Part shown: positions 1-8,013 of the stretch, in pieces
Position numbering within the stretch: position 1 is the stretch's first letter
Layout of the letters: every line of letters begins with the position of its first letter
From: Defluviitaleaceae bacterium
GTDB taxonomy: Bacteria > Bacillota > Clostridia > Lachnospirales > WQUN01
Direction: 5' to 3'
DNA: 22,545 bases
Assembly (NCBI GenBank): GCA_009782245.1
Contig: WRKK01000355.1
Coordinates: 1 to 22,545 of the forward strand
Translations under genes and position numbers: made by a program
Notes under the pieces: model-generated
What the model was told of the DNA's origin: nothing
What the model saw: the letters and a program-made list of their open reading frames with translations, nothing else
The model's database searches: none

Positions 1-824
1 AAATCCGCCAATTTTTCCAAATCCGCCTTAATCTGCAAATATTCCGCATTATTGGGGATATTGTGATGCCAATCCGCCAAATTAGCCATAACCGCCGAGC
101 CGTAGCCCTTTACGGTATTCGCAATGATTGCCATAGGCTTGTTTGGCGGACGATTTTCTGTTATTGCGGCGGCGATTTCTTTTGGGGAATGTCCGTTGCA
201 GGGGCGGCAATCCCAGCCGAACGAGCGGAATTTTTCCGCCAGATTTTCCAGCGGCATGACTTCTTCGGTGCTGCCGCTTATTTGTAGGCGGTTGCGGTCG
301 ATTATGGCGGTTAGGTTGGTTAGCCTGTATTTTGCGGCTGTCATGGCGGCCTCCCAAATTGAGCCTTCCGCCAGTTCGCCGTCCCCCAAAAGCACATACA
401 CGGACGACGGCACGGCGATTGCCATTCCTACGCCCACCGAAAGCCCATGACCCAACGCTCCTGTTGCGATTTCCACGCCGTTTATTTTGGCGGTTGGGTG
501 TTCCGCAAGAATCGTGTCAAATGCGGCGTAGGTTTTCAGCGTTTCTTTGGGAATAAACCCTTTGTCCGCCAAAACGGCGTATAGTGCCTCGGCGCAATGT
601 CCCTTGCTTAAAATAAAGCGTTCACGGTCGGCGGCGGCGGTGCGGATTTTCTCGGTGTCCATTACTATGTAGTAGAGAGCCACCAAAATGTCCATGCAAC
701 TCATGCTGCCGCCGATGTGTCCCGATTTTGCGGCGGTTATCATGTCTAGGACGGTCAGCCGCAGAGCTTGGGAGATTTTTGTTAGGTTGTCATTTTTGGG
801 ATTATCGTTTTCCACATTTCCCAT
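1..824 (-). CDS. Transketolase, N-terminal (TPP-binding) subunit, partial at its C-terminus
   Basis: Seen: an open frame from an ATG at 824 to the window edge, about 274 residues. The N-terminus has the SGHIGGSMS motif near residue 40, then TGALGHGLSVGVGMA, the thiamine-diphosphate/Mg motif GDGELAEGSIWEA followed by LTAIIDRNRLQISG, and IANTVKGYG near the end. This is the N-terminal half of a split transketolase. Known for the family: such proteins are about 270-290 residues and pair with a separately encoded C-terminal subunit to move two-carbon ketol units between sugar phosphates in the cytoplasm. Only a few residues should be missing, and the partner gene would be expected just beyond position 1. 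The start lies 5 bases after the upstream stop with no strong RBS, suggesting translational coupling. It is the last visible gene of a sugar-uptake operon, so it may serve a dedicated catabolic pathway (for example an apulose-4-phosphate transketolase) and not the housekeeping pentose cycle. Family is confident; the exact substrate is inference. Confidence 0.92.
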   Translation of the reverse strand, partial: MGNVENDNPKNDNLTKISQALRLTVLDMITAAKSGHIGGSMSCMDILVALYYIVMDTEKIRTAAADRERFILSKGHCAEALYAVLADKGFIPKETLKTYAAFDTILAEHPTAKINGVEIATGALGHGLSVGVGMAIAVPSSVYVLLGDGELAEGSIWEAAMTAAKYRLTNLTAIIDRNRLQISGSTEEVMPLENLAEKFRSFGWDCRPCNGHSPKEIAAAITENRPPNKPMAIIANTVKGYGSAVMANLADWHHNIPNNAEYLQIKADLEKLAD

Positions 825-829
825 TGCCG

Positions 830-1681
830 CTAATCCATGCTTGGGACAAGTCCAGGAATTATCACGTGCGGCTTGTCCTCGATAAGCGGCTCGCCAAAAT
901 TTCTGTGAAACCATTCAACGGACATATCCACCCAACTCTGGATTCTCGGCTCTACCATGCTTTTTCTGCCGTTTGCGGTGGTGTAATCGCCCAAAACTAA
1001 GCCGTGTTCGCCCCATTGATACAGGTGCAACTCGAATGGACGGCTAAAATCGGCGTATGCTTTCGCAAAATTCAGCACGGGGGCGGCTTTTGTGAGAACG
1101 TCCTCGGCGGTTGACCAGCAGAACATCGGCACGGAATTTTCGCCTACATATTGGGCTAAATTTAGGGATTCTACGGCGGTTTTGTCGTAATTTTTGCCCA
1201 AAAGTGCCGTTAATATTGGGTTTCCTCGTTCGCCCTCTTTCACTTCTTCATAGGCAAACTCCAGAGCGGGATAACAGAGAACCATTCCGTTAGGCTTATT
1301 TTCGCCGCAAAGCCCAACCCAAGCGGATAAATGCCCGCCAGCCGAAAAGCCGCAAGTTATTATGTTGTCGGCTATAACGTGCCATTCTTTGGCATTTTGG
1401 CGGATTAGCCCTATCGCTTTTGATGCCTCGTGCAAAGGTTTTAAGCCCTCCGCCCTTTTTGCCGTGGAATATCGCAAAACAAACGCCTGAAACCCTTTTG
1501 CGGCGTACGCTAACGCAACTGGCTCGGCTTCCCTGTCCGATGTGAACAGATACGCACCGCCTGGCAACACCAAAACTGCAGGCTTTTTCGCATAACAGGG
1601 CAACTCCTGCGACGGCTCTTGTATGTAGCACGTCAAACTTACCGACTTATCTTCATCTAAATATTTAGTAAAAATTAACAT
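830..1681 (-). CDS. Alpha/beta-hydrolase, acetyl-esterase-like (BD-FAE/COG0657 type)
   Basis: A 283-residue cytoplasmic protein with no signal peptide. Seen: an oxyanion-hole loop LPGGAY at residues 39-44, the nucleophile elbow GFSAGGH (Ser113), a plausible catalytic Asp194 in TAEDV, and His226 in WGEHGL. This order matches the esterase/lipase branch whose members remove acetyl or feruloyl groups from plant oligosaccharides. Its ATG overlaps the stop of the upstream permease by one base (TGATG), a sign of coupled translation. The likely job, inferred from neighbours, is to deacylate a sugar brought in by the ABC transporter so that the glycosidase and the downstream pathway can act. The true substrate could be another small ester, and a peptidase-like role is less likely given the GG oxyanion loop. 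Confidence 0.85.
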   Translation of the reverse strand: MLIFTKYLDEDKSVSLTCYIQEPSQELPCYAKKPAVLVLPGGAYLFTSDREAEPVALAYAAKGFQAFVLRYSTAKRAEGLKPLHEASKAIGLIRQNAKEWHVIADNIITCGFSAGGHLSAWVGLCGENKPNGMVLCYPALEFAYEEVKEGERGNPILTALLGKNYDKTAVESLNLAQYVGENSVPMFCWSTAEDVLTKAAPVLNFAKAYADFSRPFELHLYQWGEHGLVLGDYTTANGRKSMVEPRIQSWVDMSVEWFHRNFGEPLIEDKPHVIIPGLVPSMD

Positions 1682-2577
1682 CAGCCTTTAACTCCTCCTA
1701 AAGTTATCCCCTTTACAAAATTTTTCTGCACAAAGGGATAAACTAAAACTATCGGCACAACGCCCAACACAGCCATTGCCATACGCACGGCTATTAGCGG
1801 AGCTTGCGCCAAACCTATTGCGGCTTGCGTTCCCAAATCGGCTTGCTGTTGCAAAACTTGAATATTCTGCATTATGCGATTAAGCAATAACTGAATTGTA
1901 AATAAATCCGTCCGCCGAATTAAGTAAACGAAACCGTTCATCCAATCGTTCCAATAATTTATGCCGACAAAAATTCCGATTGTGGCGATTATCGGTTTCG
2001 CCAGCGGGACGGCTATTTGTAGCATTATGCGTGTTTCGCTTGCACCGTCTATCATTGCTGCCTCGAGGATTTCCGAGGGAATACTGGTCGCAAAATAGCT
2101 TTTCATAAGTAGAACGAAAAACCCATTTGTCAACAAATTTGGGATAAGCAACGCCCAAAACGTATCTTTTATGCCGAAAACTCCCACATAATTTAGGTAT
2201 GTCGGCACAAGTCCGCCGTTGAATATCAATGTAAAAAACACGAAAAACGTTAAAAATTGCTTGAACGGCAGGTCTTTTTTTGCCAAGCCGTACGCCAGCG
2301 GCGTTGTAACGCACAAACTTAGGGCGACTCCTGCGGCGGTCAACACAAACGACATCAAATAAGCCCGCACTATAACCGCACTGTTGGTTATAAACAGCCA
2401 TTCGTAGGCAAAAAGACTGGGTGCGGTTGGGATAAACGTGTAACCGTAGCGTATTAGGGCGGTTTCATCGTTCAACGAGGACGAAACCAGCAAAACAAAG
2501 GGCAACAGCGCCACGGCGGTCAAAATTATCATTAAAGCATGACCTGACAAGTTAAACAAGCGATCTTCTTTATACAT
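1681..2577 (-). CDS. Carbohydrate ABC transporter permease (LplC-like, CUT1)
   Basis: A 298-residue inner-membrane protein with about six hydrophobic helices. The first is at roughly residues 12-33. The EAA loop that contacts the ATPase, LEAAMIDGASETRIM, starts at about residue 171 and continues into IAVPLAKP. The long extracytoplasmic segment and the ending in ...KNFVKGITLGGVKG are typical of LplC-type CUT1 permeases. The start at 2577 is supported by AGGAGG about 7 bases upstream. The gene begins 11 bases after the partner permease stop and its own stop overlaps the next start. It would form the transmembrane channel as a heterodimer with the 2589-3551 product. No ATP-binding subunit is encoded in the window; CUT1 systems of Firmicutes commonly borrow a shared MsmK/MsiK-type ATPase encoded elsewhere. 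Confidence 0.94.
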   Translation of the reverse strand: MYKEDRLFNLSGHALMIILTAVALLPFVLLVSSSLNDETALIRYGYTFIPTAPSLFAYEWLFITNSAVIVRAYLMSFVLTAAGVALSLCVTTPLAYGLAKKDLPFKQFLTFFVFFTLIFNGGLVPTYLNYVGVFGIKDTFWALLIPNLLTNGFFVLLMKSYFATSIPSEILEAAMIDGASETRIMLQIAVPLAKPIIATIGIFVGINYWNDWMNGFVYLIRRTDLFTIQLLLNRIMQNIQVLQQQADLGTQAAIGLAQAPLIAVRMAMAVLGVVPIVLVYPFVQKNFVKGITLGGVKG

Positions 2578-2588
2578 ACGGAAACCTC

Positions 2589-3551
2589 CTATAATAGGGC
2601 GCTGTCGGGGTCAACCTTGCGAACCAGCAAATTGGCACTAAGTACCAAAATAAACCCAACCAGCGATTGATACACACCAGCGGCGGCGGACATCGAGATA
2701 TTGCCCAGTTGCACCAGTCCACGGAAAACGTAGGTATCTATGACGTTTGTTGTGGAAAATAACGCCCCCTGGTTCATGGGAACTTGGAAGAACAATCCAA
2801 AATCCGCATAAAATATGCGACCGATTGCCAACAGCGTAAGCATGACGATTGTGGGCTTTAACAGCGGCAACGTTATATACAAAAACTGTTTGCGGCGTGA
2901 TGCCCCGTCTATCATGGCGGATTCGTAGTAGGCACTATCAAAGCCCGTCAAAGTGGCTAAATATATGATTGTCCCATAACCCACGCCGCGCCATGCGTTC
3001 ACAAAAATTAGGATAAACGGCCAGCGGTTCGGCTCGCTGTACCAACTTATCGGTGCCGCACCGAAAAGCGGCAAAATCGTGTTGTTGATAAATCCCGATT
3101 CTGCACTCAAAAAGCCAAACGCTAAATATCCGATAATGACCGTTGAAACCAGATTTGGCAGTAATATTGCACTCTGGTAAAAATTTTTTACCTTGCCACG
3201 CAGTTCGCTTAGAAGAACCGCCACAAATATCGCCGTTACGGTGTTTACTATGATAAACGCCGTGTTGTAGAGTATCGTGTTGCGTGTGATTATCCAAGCA
3301 TCTTGTGTGGCGAACAGAAATTGAAAGTTATCAAAACCGACCCACGGACTTCTGTGGATTCCCAAAGCGGCGTTAAACCGCCTAAATGCGACCAAGATGC
3401 CAGGCAACGGCATATAGTTGTTGACAAAAAAGAAAACCAGCCCAGGCAACATCATAAGATAGATTGGGATAAACCGTTTCCACTTAATTTTTTGCTTAAT
3501 TTTAGCTGTAGATTTAGCATTGGATTTAGTGGGAGAAGTTGCAACATTCAT
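2589..3551 (-). CDS. Carbohydrate ABC transporter permease (LplB-like, CUT1)
   Basis: A 320-residue membrane protein. The start chosen is the ATG at 3551 because GGGAGG sits about 8 bases before it; the same frame stays open to 3593 but that extension contains the RBS and overlaps the upstream gene. A Lys-rich cytoplasmic N-terminus (residues 8-26) precedes the first helix (about 28-48). The EAA loop ESAMIDGASRRKQF starts at about residue 210 and continues into LPLLKPT. LplB-like features include the NNYMPLPGI segment after helix 1 and the conserved WRGVGYGTIIYLA stretch. It follows the binding-protein gene by 14 bases and is the heterodimer partner of the 1681-2577 permease. The imported sugar cannot be read from the permease sequence. 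Confidence 0.94.
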   Translation of the reverse strand: MNVATSPTKSNAKSTAKIKQKIKWKRFIPIYLMMLPGLVFFFVNNYMPLPGILVAFRRFNAALGIHRSPWVGFDNFQFLFATQDAWIITRNTILYNTAFIIVNTVTAIFVAVLLSELRGKVKNFYQSAILLPNLVSTVIIGYLAFGFLSAESGFINNTILPLFGAAPISWYSEPNRWPFILIFVNAWRGVGYGTIIYLATLTGFDSAYYESAMIDGASRRKQFLYITLPLLKPTIVMLTLLAIGRIFYADFGLFFQVPMNQGALFSTTNVIDTYVFRGLVQLGNISMSAAAGVYQSLVGFILVLSANLLVRKVDPDSALL

Positions 3552-3565
3552 TATAATTCCTCCCG

Positions 3566-5158
3566 TCAGTTGATTCCAACCGCCGCCGCCCATGTGTCAA
3601 GCTGGCTCTGTTTTTCCTCGATAATGCGGTTGATTCCCGCCGCCGCAAGCCGCTCGTTGAGGGTTGCGATTCCGACAGACGGCTCTACCATGCCGAGTCC
3701 AAGGCTTGCGATTAGTTCGTCATAGGCGTTTGTTACCGCCGCAATTTCATTTTGTACGCCCGAGGGATCGAACAAAAAGCCGAAAGCCTTTGATTGCTGT
3801 GCACTTGCGTTAAAATCACGAAGTTGGTCGTATAAATCCAAATCGTCGCCAGCCCACACGTGCGTTATAAATTGGTTAGGCAAAGACCACGCCACATTGT
3901 TCAGCCAGCCAGAGTTTTGGGCATCTACACCCGTTGGGAAGTCAATATGTCCGCTTGGCTGAACCTCGTAATGTACGCCCTCAATGCCCCAAATCAGCAA
4001 ATTTGCCAATTCCGCATCGGAGTACATGGCGTTGAGAAGTGTCATTGCTCGCTCGGGGCTTGCCGTTGTTATTGGGATTGCCCATGGAAAACGGGCGGCG
4101 GCGTTGCTTGCCATAAAGTCTGGACCTGTTTGGAAAACCGTAACGGGCATTCCCGTCATGTTGGATTCTTGCTGAACTATGCCAGGTTTGCCCGCCGTGA
4201 AGTAGGACATTAACCGACCTGCCATAACCAAGGCACTTACAGGCGTGTCATCGGCGGCGGCATCTCCGCTGATAAAGCCCGCTTGATTCCAGCGGTGTGT
4301 CATGCTGACAAAGTCGTAAAATTCGGGGCTTTCAAAGAAATTTGTTACCGTCAAATCGTTTGCGGGGTTCATTAAAACGCCAAAAGGCTGTTCGCCCAAA
4401 AAATCCACCGTAAAGAAATGCCCAAAATTGCCAGGAATAACAGGGCGGATTGTCTCCAGTTCGGGAAAAGCGGCGTTAAGTTGAACCAAAATATTTTCAA
4501 ATTCCGCCAAACTTATGTGTATAACCTCATTGTTCGGCTCGGGTAGCGGAAAGCCGATGCCCTCCAAAAATTGACTGCCCACAACAAAGCCGCCGCGCCC
4601 CGATGCGTGGTCGCAGTTGGTGGGTATGCCAAAAAGTGTGCCGCCGATTCTTGCACCGTCTACTATTTCCCAGCCGCCGACTGCCTCAACTATGTTTGGT
4701 CCAAAGTTCGCAAGCAGATTGTTTGCCTCAAGGTCAAGCAAAAAGCCCTGTTGTTGAAGATGCACATATCCAACAGATACTGTGCCTAAAATGTCAACCT
4801 GCTCGCCAGCGGTTAATAAAAGCCGCATATTCTGCTGGTATGAGGCTATATCCATTATCAGCAGTTCAACTTCCATACCATACCTAGGTATAAGAATCTC
4901 GTTCATTGCGTTTTGCACCTGTTGCGTTCCCGTTGGAAGAACCCAAGTCATAAACGCCATTACCATTGGGTGGATTTCTCCGTCTGTTGGTGTTGTTGTA
5001 GCCGCTCCTGGGGCTGTTCCCGCTACTTCACCTGAAATTGGAGCAGAATCTTCACCCGCACAAGCCGTCAAAACAAGCATTGAGGACATTATTATCGCCA
5101 TGGGTAAAATTGATAAACCACTAAATTTACTACTAAATTTTGCTAAATTTTTCCTCAT
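3566..5158 (-). CDS. Extracellular sugar-binding lipoprotein of the ABC transporter (LplA-like)
   Basis: A 530-residue secreted lipoprotein. Seen: a basic N-terminus (MRKNLAKF), a hydrophobic core at about residues 16-30, and the lipobox LTACAG with acylated Cys33. An Ala/Thr/Pro/Gly-rich tether follows to about residue 58, then a long periplasmic-binding-protein fold of the class-I CUT1 cluster. AGGAGG lies about 7 bases before the ATG. It would capture an oligosaccharide outside the membrane and hand it to the two permeases encoded directly downstream. The length, over 500 residues, matches LplA-type binding proteins that bind larger oligosaccharides rather than monosaccharides. It starts 19 bases after the glycosidase stop in the same operon. 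Confidence 0.92.
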   Translation of the reverse strand: MRKNLAKFSSKFSGLSILPMAIIMSSMLVLTACAGEDSAPISGEVAGTAPGAATTTPTDGEIHPMVMAFMTWVLPTGTQQVQNAMNEILIPRYGMEVELLIMDIASYQQNMRLLLTAGEQVDILGTVSVGYVHLQQQGFLLDLEANNLLANFGPNIVEAVGGWEIVDGARIGGTLFGIPTNCDHASGRGGFVVGSQFLEGIGFPLPEPNNEVIHISLAEFENILVQLNAAFPELETIRPVIPGNFGHFFTVDFLGEQPFGVLMNPANDLTVTNFFESPEFYDFVSMTHRWNQAGFISGDAAADDTPVSALVMAGRLMSYFTAGKPGIVQQESNMTGMPVTVFQTGPDFMASNAAARFPWAIPITTASPERAMTLLNAMYSDAELANLLIWGIEGVHYEVQPSGHIDFPTGVDAQNSGWLNNVAWSLPNQFITHVWAGDDLDLYDQLRDFNASAQQSKAFGFLFDPSGVQNEIAAVTNAYDELIASLGLGMVEPSVGIATLNERLAAAGINRIIEEKQSQLDTWAAAVGIN

Positions 5159-5177
5159 TATTTTTTCCTCCTAAAAT

Positions 5178-6650
5178 TTAATTAAGTTCGGTAAGCCGAG
5201 TAAACCGAACCGCCATATATTGCCGCGCAGGAAGTTCCACAAGCAACTCCTCACGCCGCTTAACGCCGCAGTCGGTTATTTTCATGTTCCAAGTATCGAT
5301 TATTTCAACCTTGTAACTGCCCTCTGGCAAGTTGCTTTTGCCCAAATATGGGTGCTCGTTGTGGAAATGCCTGTATTTTGGGCGGTTAAAGCCAAAGTAG
5401 GCAATGTAAAGTTTGCCCTCAATGCCGCCAACAGGAACGTCCCAAGGGCTGCGTTCCGCTAAATAGTCAATTCCGCCGCTTTCTTCGCAAATTTGCATTA
5501 GAAAATTCCAGCGTTTGGGGCTTTCTCCGTGCAAAATGCCGCCTTTGCTCCACCAAAGTATGTCGTTTGGGTGGGTGTAGGTTTCGCCATGCCCAGCATA
5601 GCCGCCACGCACAAAACATTCCCAGGCACGCCGCACAAGTTCCTCCGCCGTTAAGTTGCCCCAACCCCAATGAATATCGCCCTCGTAGCCGATTTCGTCT
5701 AAAGTGGCTGGCTTGTTGTATTGGTCAATCCATTCGTTGGTATGCTCCGCCGTTTTGTAGACATCTTGCCGCTGTATGGAGCAATGGCTTATCCATGGGC
5801 GGCTGTGGTTGTAAAATCCCCTACAGTTGTGAATGGACATCAAATGCTCGCTGTAATCCACTTCTTGCAGGATTTTGGCGAAATTTTCCCAAGATTGCTC
5901 GGTTAAGTGGGGCAACAAATCGTATTCGTTCGCCAAACTCCACCACACGTTTGGGAAAGCCGCCAGCCGTGCGGCAATGTACCGCAAATAGCGGTGGTTG
6001 TCGTCCTCGTCCATCGTGGAAAATCCCCAACAGTCATATGCGTGAAACAGGATTATATCCGCCTCAACGCCGATTTCGCCCAGTTCTGCAATGCAATTTT
6101 CCAGCAGGGCGTAAAATTTGGGATTTGGTTGCGTGAAATCAAATCCGTTTTTGGGATTTCCGCTAAATGGGTAGATTTCAGGCTCATTTTGATTAAAATC
6201 GTAGTGCTTGGGGAAAACGCACATACGAATTTTTTTGAAACCTGGCGTATTTTTCAGCGATTCCAAGGTTTGGCGGCGCAAACTTTCAGGCTGATGCACC
6301 CAAGCGTAGCAGGTTGTGCCAAGCGGATAAAGCGGTGTGCCGTCCGCATAGGCAAAATGCCGCCCACGAACTCGTGCAACCCCGTGATTGTCGGATTTTG
6401 TGCAGGTAAAACTGCCGCTGTGTCCGTTGAGGGCTGGCAACTCGGAGAAAGTTTGGTATGTCCATTCTCCAGGGCTATCAGGCATGAAACGTAGTTTGAA
6501 CGTGTTGTCGCCGTCATAAAAGCCGTGGGCGGTTATTTTGCGGTTATCCTTTTGGAAAATTGCCTTGAAAGCTGTGTCAAAAGGGTTGGCGGATAGGTTT
6601 TCCGATTGGAATTGTTGCTCAAAACGCCCATAGCAAGGTATTTCGGTCAT
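5178..6650 (-). CDS. Intracellular glycoside hydrolase with DUF5060 / DUF4038-like barrel / DUF5605-like C-terminus
   Basis: A 490-residue protein with no signal peptide, so it probably acts on imported sugar in the cytoplasm. Seen: an N-terminal beta domain (about residues 5-85) with FDTAFKAIF and FMPDSPGEWTYQTFSE, typical of DUF5060. A TIM-barrel region (about 95-385) follows with GTTCYAWVHQ, WWSLANEYD (candidate acid/base Glu242) and LDEIGYEGD (candidate nucleophile Glu319, alternatively Glu323). The C-terminal beta domain (about 395-490) ends in PARQYMAVRF. Known: DUF4038-type proteins include GH140 apiosidases, and DUF5060/DUF4038/DUF5605 proteins are common next to LplABC transporters. 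The exact linkage cleaved cannot be seen. It is the first gene of the operon, with AAAGGAG about 7 bases before the ATG and a promoter at 6720-6748. Confidence 0.82.
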   Translation of the reverse strand: MTEIPCYGRFEQQFQSENLSANPFDTAFKAIFQKDNRKITAHGFYDGDNTFKLRFMPDSPGEWTYQTFSELPALNGHSGSFTCTKSDNHGVARVRGRHFAYADGTPLYPLGTTCYAWVHQPESLRRQTLESLKNTPGFKKIRMCVFPKHYDFNQNEPEIYPFSGNPKNGFDFTQPNPKFYALLENCIAELGEIGVEADIILFHAYDCWGFSTMDEDDNHRYLRYIAARLAAFPNVWWSLANEYDLLPHLTEQSWENFAKILQEVDYSEHLMSIHNCRGFYNHSRPWISHCSIQRQDVYKTAEHTNEWIDQYNKPATLDEIGYEGDIHWGWGNLTAEELVRRAWECFVRGGYAGHGETYTHPNDILWWSKGGILHGESPKRWNFLMQICEESGGIDYLAERSPWDVPVGGIEGKLYIAYFGFNRPKYRHFHNEHPYLGKSNLPEGSYKVEIIDTWNMKITDCGVKRREELLVELPARQYMAVRFTRLTELN

Positions 6651-6719
6651 ATTAAAATCTCCTTTCTGGGATTTGTTCCGATTTTTGTTGAAAATTTGGA
6701 ATATTTTTTAACTGAGAAT

Positions 6720-6748
6720 ATTGTAGCATGGCGGAAACTTAATCGCAA
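6720..6748 (-). promoter_or_regulatory. Sigma-70/A-type promoter for the sugar operon
   Basis: On the minus strand, -35 TTGCGA (6748-6743) and -10 TACAAT (6725-6720) are separated by 17 bases, giving a short leader before the glycosidase gene at 6650. The -35 edge lies 5 bases from the inverted repeat at 6753-6777, so a bound regulator would interfere with or assist RNA polymerase. Confidence 0.65.
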
Positions 6749-6752
6749 TGTT

Positions 6753-6777
6753 AAATTAAGTAGTTTTTACTTAATTT
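6753..6777. promoter_or_regulatory. Putative operator between divergent promoters
   Basis: A perfect inverted repeat: AAATTAAGTA (6753-6762), a 5-base centre, then TACTTAATTT (6768-6777). Similar half-sites, ACTTAAT at 6738-6744 and GCTTAATTT at 6781-6789, flank it on both sides. The repeat sits between the -35 boxes of the divergent promoters. The LacI-family protein encoded at 6901 is the obvious candidate to bind it; that assignment is inference from position. Confidence 0.6.
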
Positions 6778-6787
6778 TTTGCTTAAT

Positions 6788-6816
6788 TTGATTTTTTTGG
6801 GGGAATGGGGTATAAT
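6788..6816 (+). promoter_or_regulatory. Sigma-70/A-type promoter for the LacI-family regulator
   Basis: -35 TTGATT (6788-6793), a 17-base spacer and a perfect -10 TATAAT (6811-6816). The -35 box overlaps the rightmost CTTAATTT half-site, which would allow autoregulation. The leader to the ATG at 6901 is about 75-80 bases. Confidence 0.7.
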
Positions 6817-6900
6817 TATGGAATATCAACGAGCACAAGGAAAAAAAGGGGGTTACACGGTTTTGAAGTTTATTGATTTTGCTTTAGAAAGGATTTTAAC

Positions 6901-7899
6901 ATGACGGCAAAAGAACTTGCAAAAAAATTAAATATATCCACGGCGGCGGTTTCGTTTGCACTAAATAACAAGCAGGGCGTAAGCGACAAAACTCGGCAAC
7001 GAGTGCTGAACGCCGCCGAGCAATACGGCATGAATTTATCCAAGCAACAAACCAAGTGCCACGAGAGAACATTTTGTTTCATACTATATAGAAGAGAGGG
7101 CGCGGTTGTTGCAGATACGCCATTTTTCTCGCAACTGACGGAGGGCATTGAAAGAGGTTGCAAAGAACTTGGCTTTAAGTTGCGAATTTGCTACGTCTAC
7201 AAGCAAGAGGACGTTGTGCGGCAACTGGCGGACATCACACGCTCGGATTGCTCTGGGATTATTCTGCTTGGCACGGAAATGACCAGCTTTGACTATATTC
7301 CGTTTCAAAGGCTGAAAACGCCAATGGTTTTGCTAGATGTTTATTTTAACACCGTGCAACACGATTGCATATTGATAAATAACACGCAAGGGGCTTTTTT
7401 GGCGACCGATTATCTTATATCTCGCATAAAAAGCCAGCCTGGCTATTTGCACTCGGCGTATTCTATAGCCAATTTTGGCGAACGTGCGGACGGCTTTTAC
7501 AATGCAGTAAGGCATCACGGAATGTCAACCTCGAAGTGCATAGTACATAAACTTACGCCAAGCGTAGAGGGTGCTTGCGCCGATATGCTAGAATTACTGG
7601 AAAAAGGCGAAGATTTGGCACGTGGCTATTTTGCGGATAACGACTGGATTGCGATAGGTGCAATGAAAGCGTTCCAAAAAAAGGGGATAAAAATCCCTGA
7701 AGATGTGTCGGTTATTGGGTTTGATAATATTCCAGCCGCCAACTATTTAGAGCCGCCGCTGACAACGGTTAATGTTCCCAAGCAACATATGGGCGTTTTG
7801 GCGGTTAAGCGGCTGGCAGATGTTTTGGACAACGGCAACAATTCAGTTATTAAGCTGGAAATCGCCACTGGCTTGGTTTTTGGCGGCTCGGTGCTGTGA
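6901..7899 (+). CDS. LacI-family transcriptional regulator of the sugar operon
   Basis: A 332-residue regulator. The N-terminal helix-turn-helix (about residues 2-46) reads TAKELAKKLNISTAAVSFAL followed by VSDKTRQRVLNAAEQYG, the LacI pattern. The rest is a periplasmic-binding-like effector domain with INNTQGAFLATDYLI, FADNDWIAIGAMKAFQKKG and the family signature IPEDVSVIGFDNIPAA (about residues 264-279). The usual hinge-helix motif (ARxL) after the DNA-binding domain is not obvious here, which may alter how DNA binding is switched. AAAGGA lies about 7-8 bases before the ATG. It is divergent from the transporter operon and very probably controls it in response to the imported sugar or a breakdown product. 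No clear rho-independent terminator follows the stop. Confidence 0.93.
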   Translation: MTAKELAKKLNISTAAVSFALNNKQGVSDKTRQRVLNAAEQYGMNLSKQQTKCHERTFCFILYRREGAVVADTPFFSQLTEGIERGCKELGFKLRICYVYKQEDVVRQLADITRSDCSGIILLGTEMTSFDYIPFQRLKTPMVLLDVYFNTVQHDCILINNTQGAFLATDYLISRIKSQPGYLHSAYSIANFGERADGFYNAVRHHGMSTSKCIVHKLTPSVEGACADMLELLEKGEDLARGYFADNDWIAIGAMKAFQKKGIKIPEDVSVIGFDNIPAANYLEPPLTTVNVPKQHMGVLAVKRLADVLDNGNNSVIKLEIATGLVFGGSVL

Positions 7900-7953
7900 A
7901 AATTTTTGAATTTTTCGGGAATTTTTATTTTTCAAAAAACTTTACAAATTAAC

Positions 7954-7982
7954 TTGCGTATATCTTTTTAATATGATATAAT
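7954..7982 (+). promoter_or_regulatory. Promoter of the fatty-acid-synthesis operon
   Basis: -35 TTGCGT (7954-7959), 17-base spacer, perfect -10 TATAAT (7977-7982), then a leader of about 25 bases to the first gene at 8014. No FapR-like or FabT-like palindrome is evident around it. It is the only good promoter seen ahead of the cluster; internal promoters before accB or accC are possible but unconvincing. Confidence 0.65.
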
Positions 7983-8013
7983 TCCAACAAGACACACTAG
8001 AAAGGGGTCTAAA

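Noticed and set aside
3552..3593. Longer N-terminus for the LplB-like permease
   Set aside because: The extension contains the GGGAGG ribosome binding site of the ATG at 3551 and overlaps the upstream lipoprotein gene.
5567..6494. Long plus-strand open frames opposite the glycosidase gene
   Set aside because: Mirror frames of a conserved minus-strand enzyme; their translations are Arg/Cys-rich with no family motif.
7900..8013. FapR- or FabT-type operator at the FAS promoter
   Set aside because: Looked for the TTAGTACC...-type and AGTTTGA...TCAAA-type palindromes; none found, only weak AT-rich symmetry.
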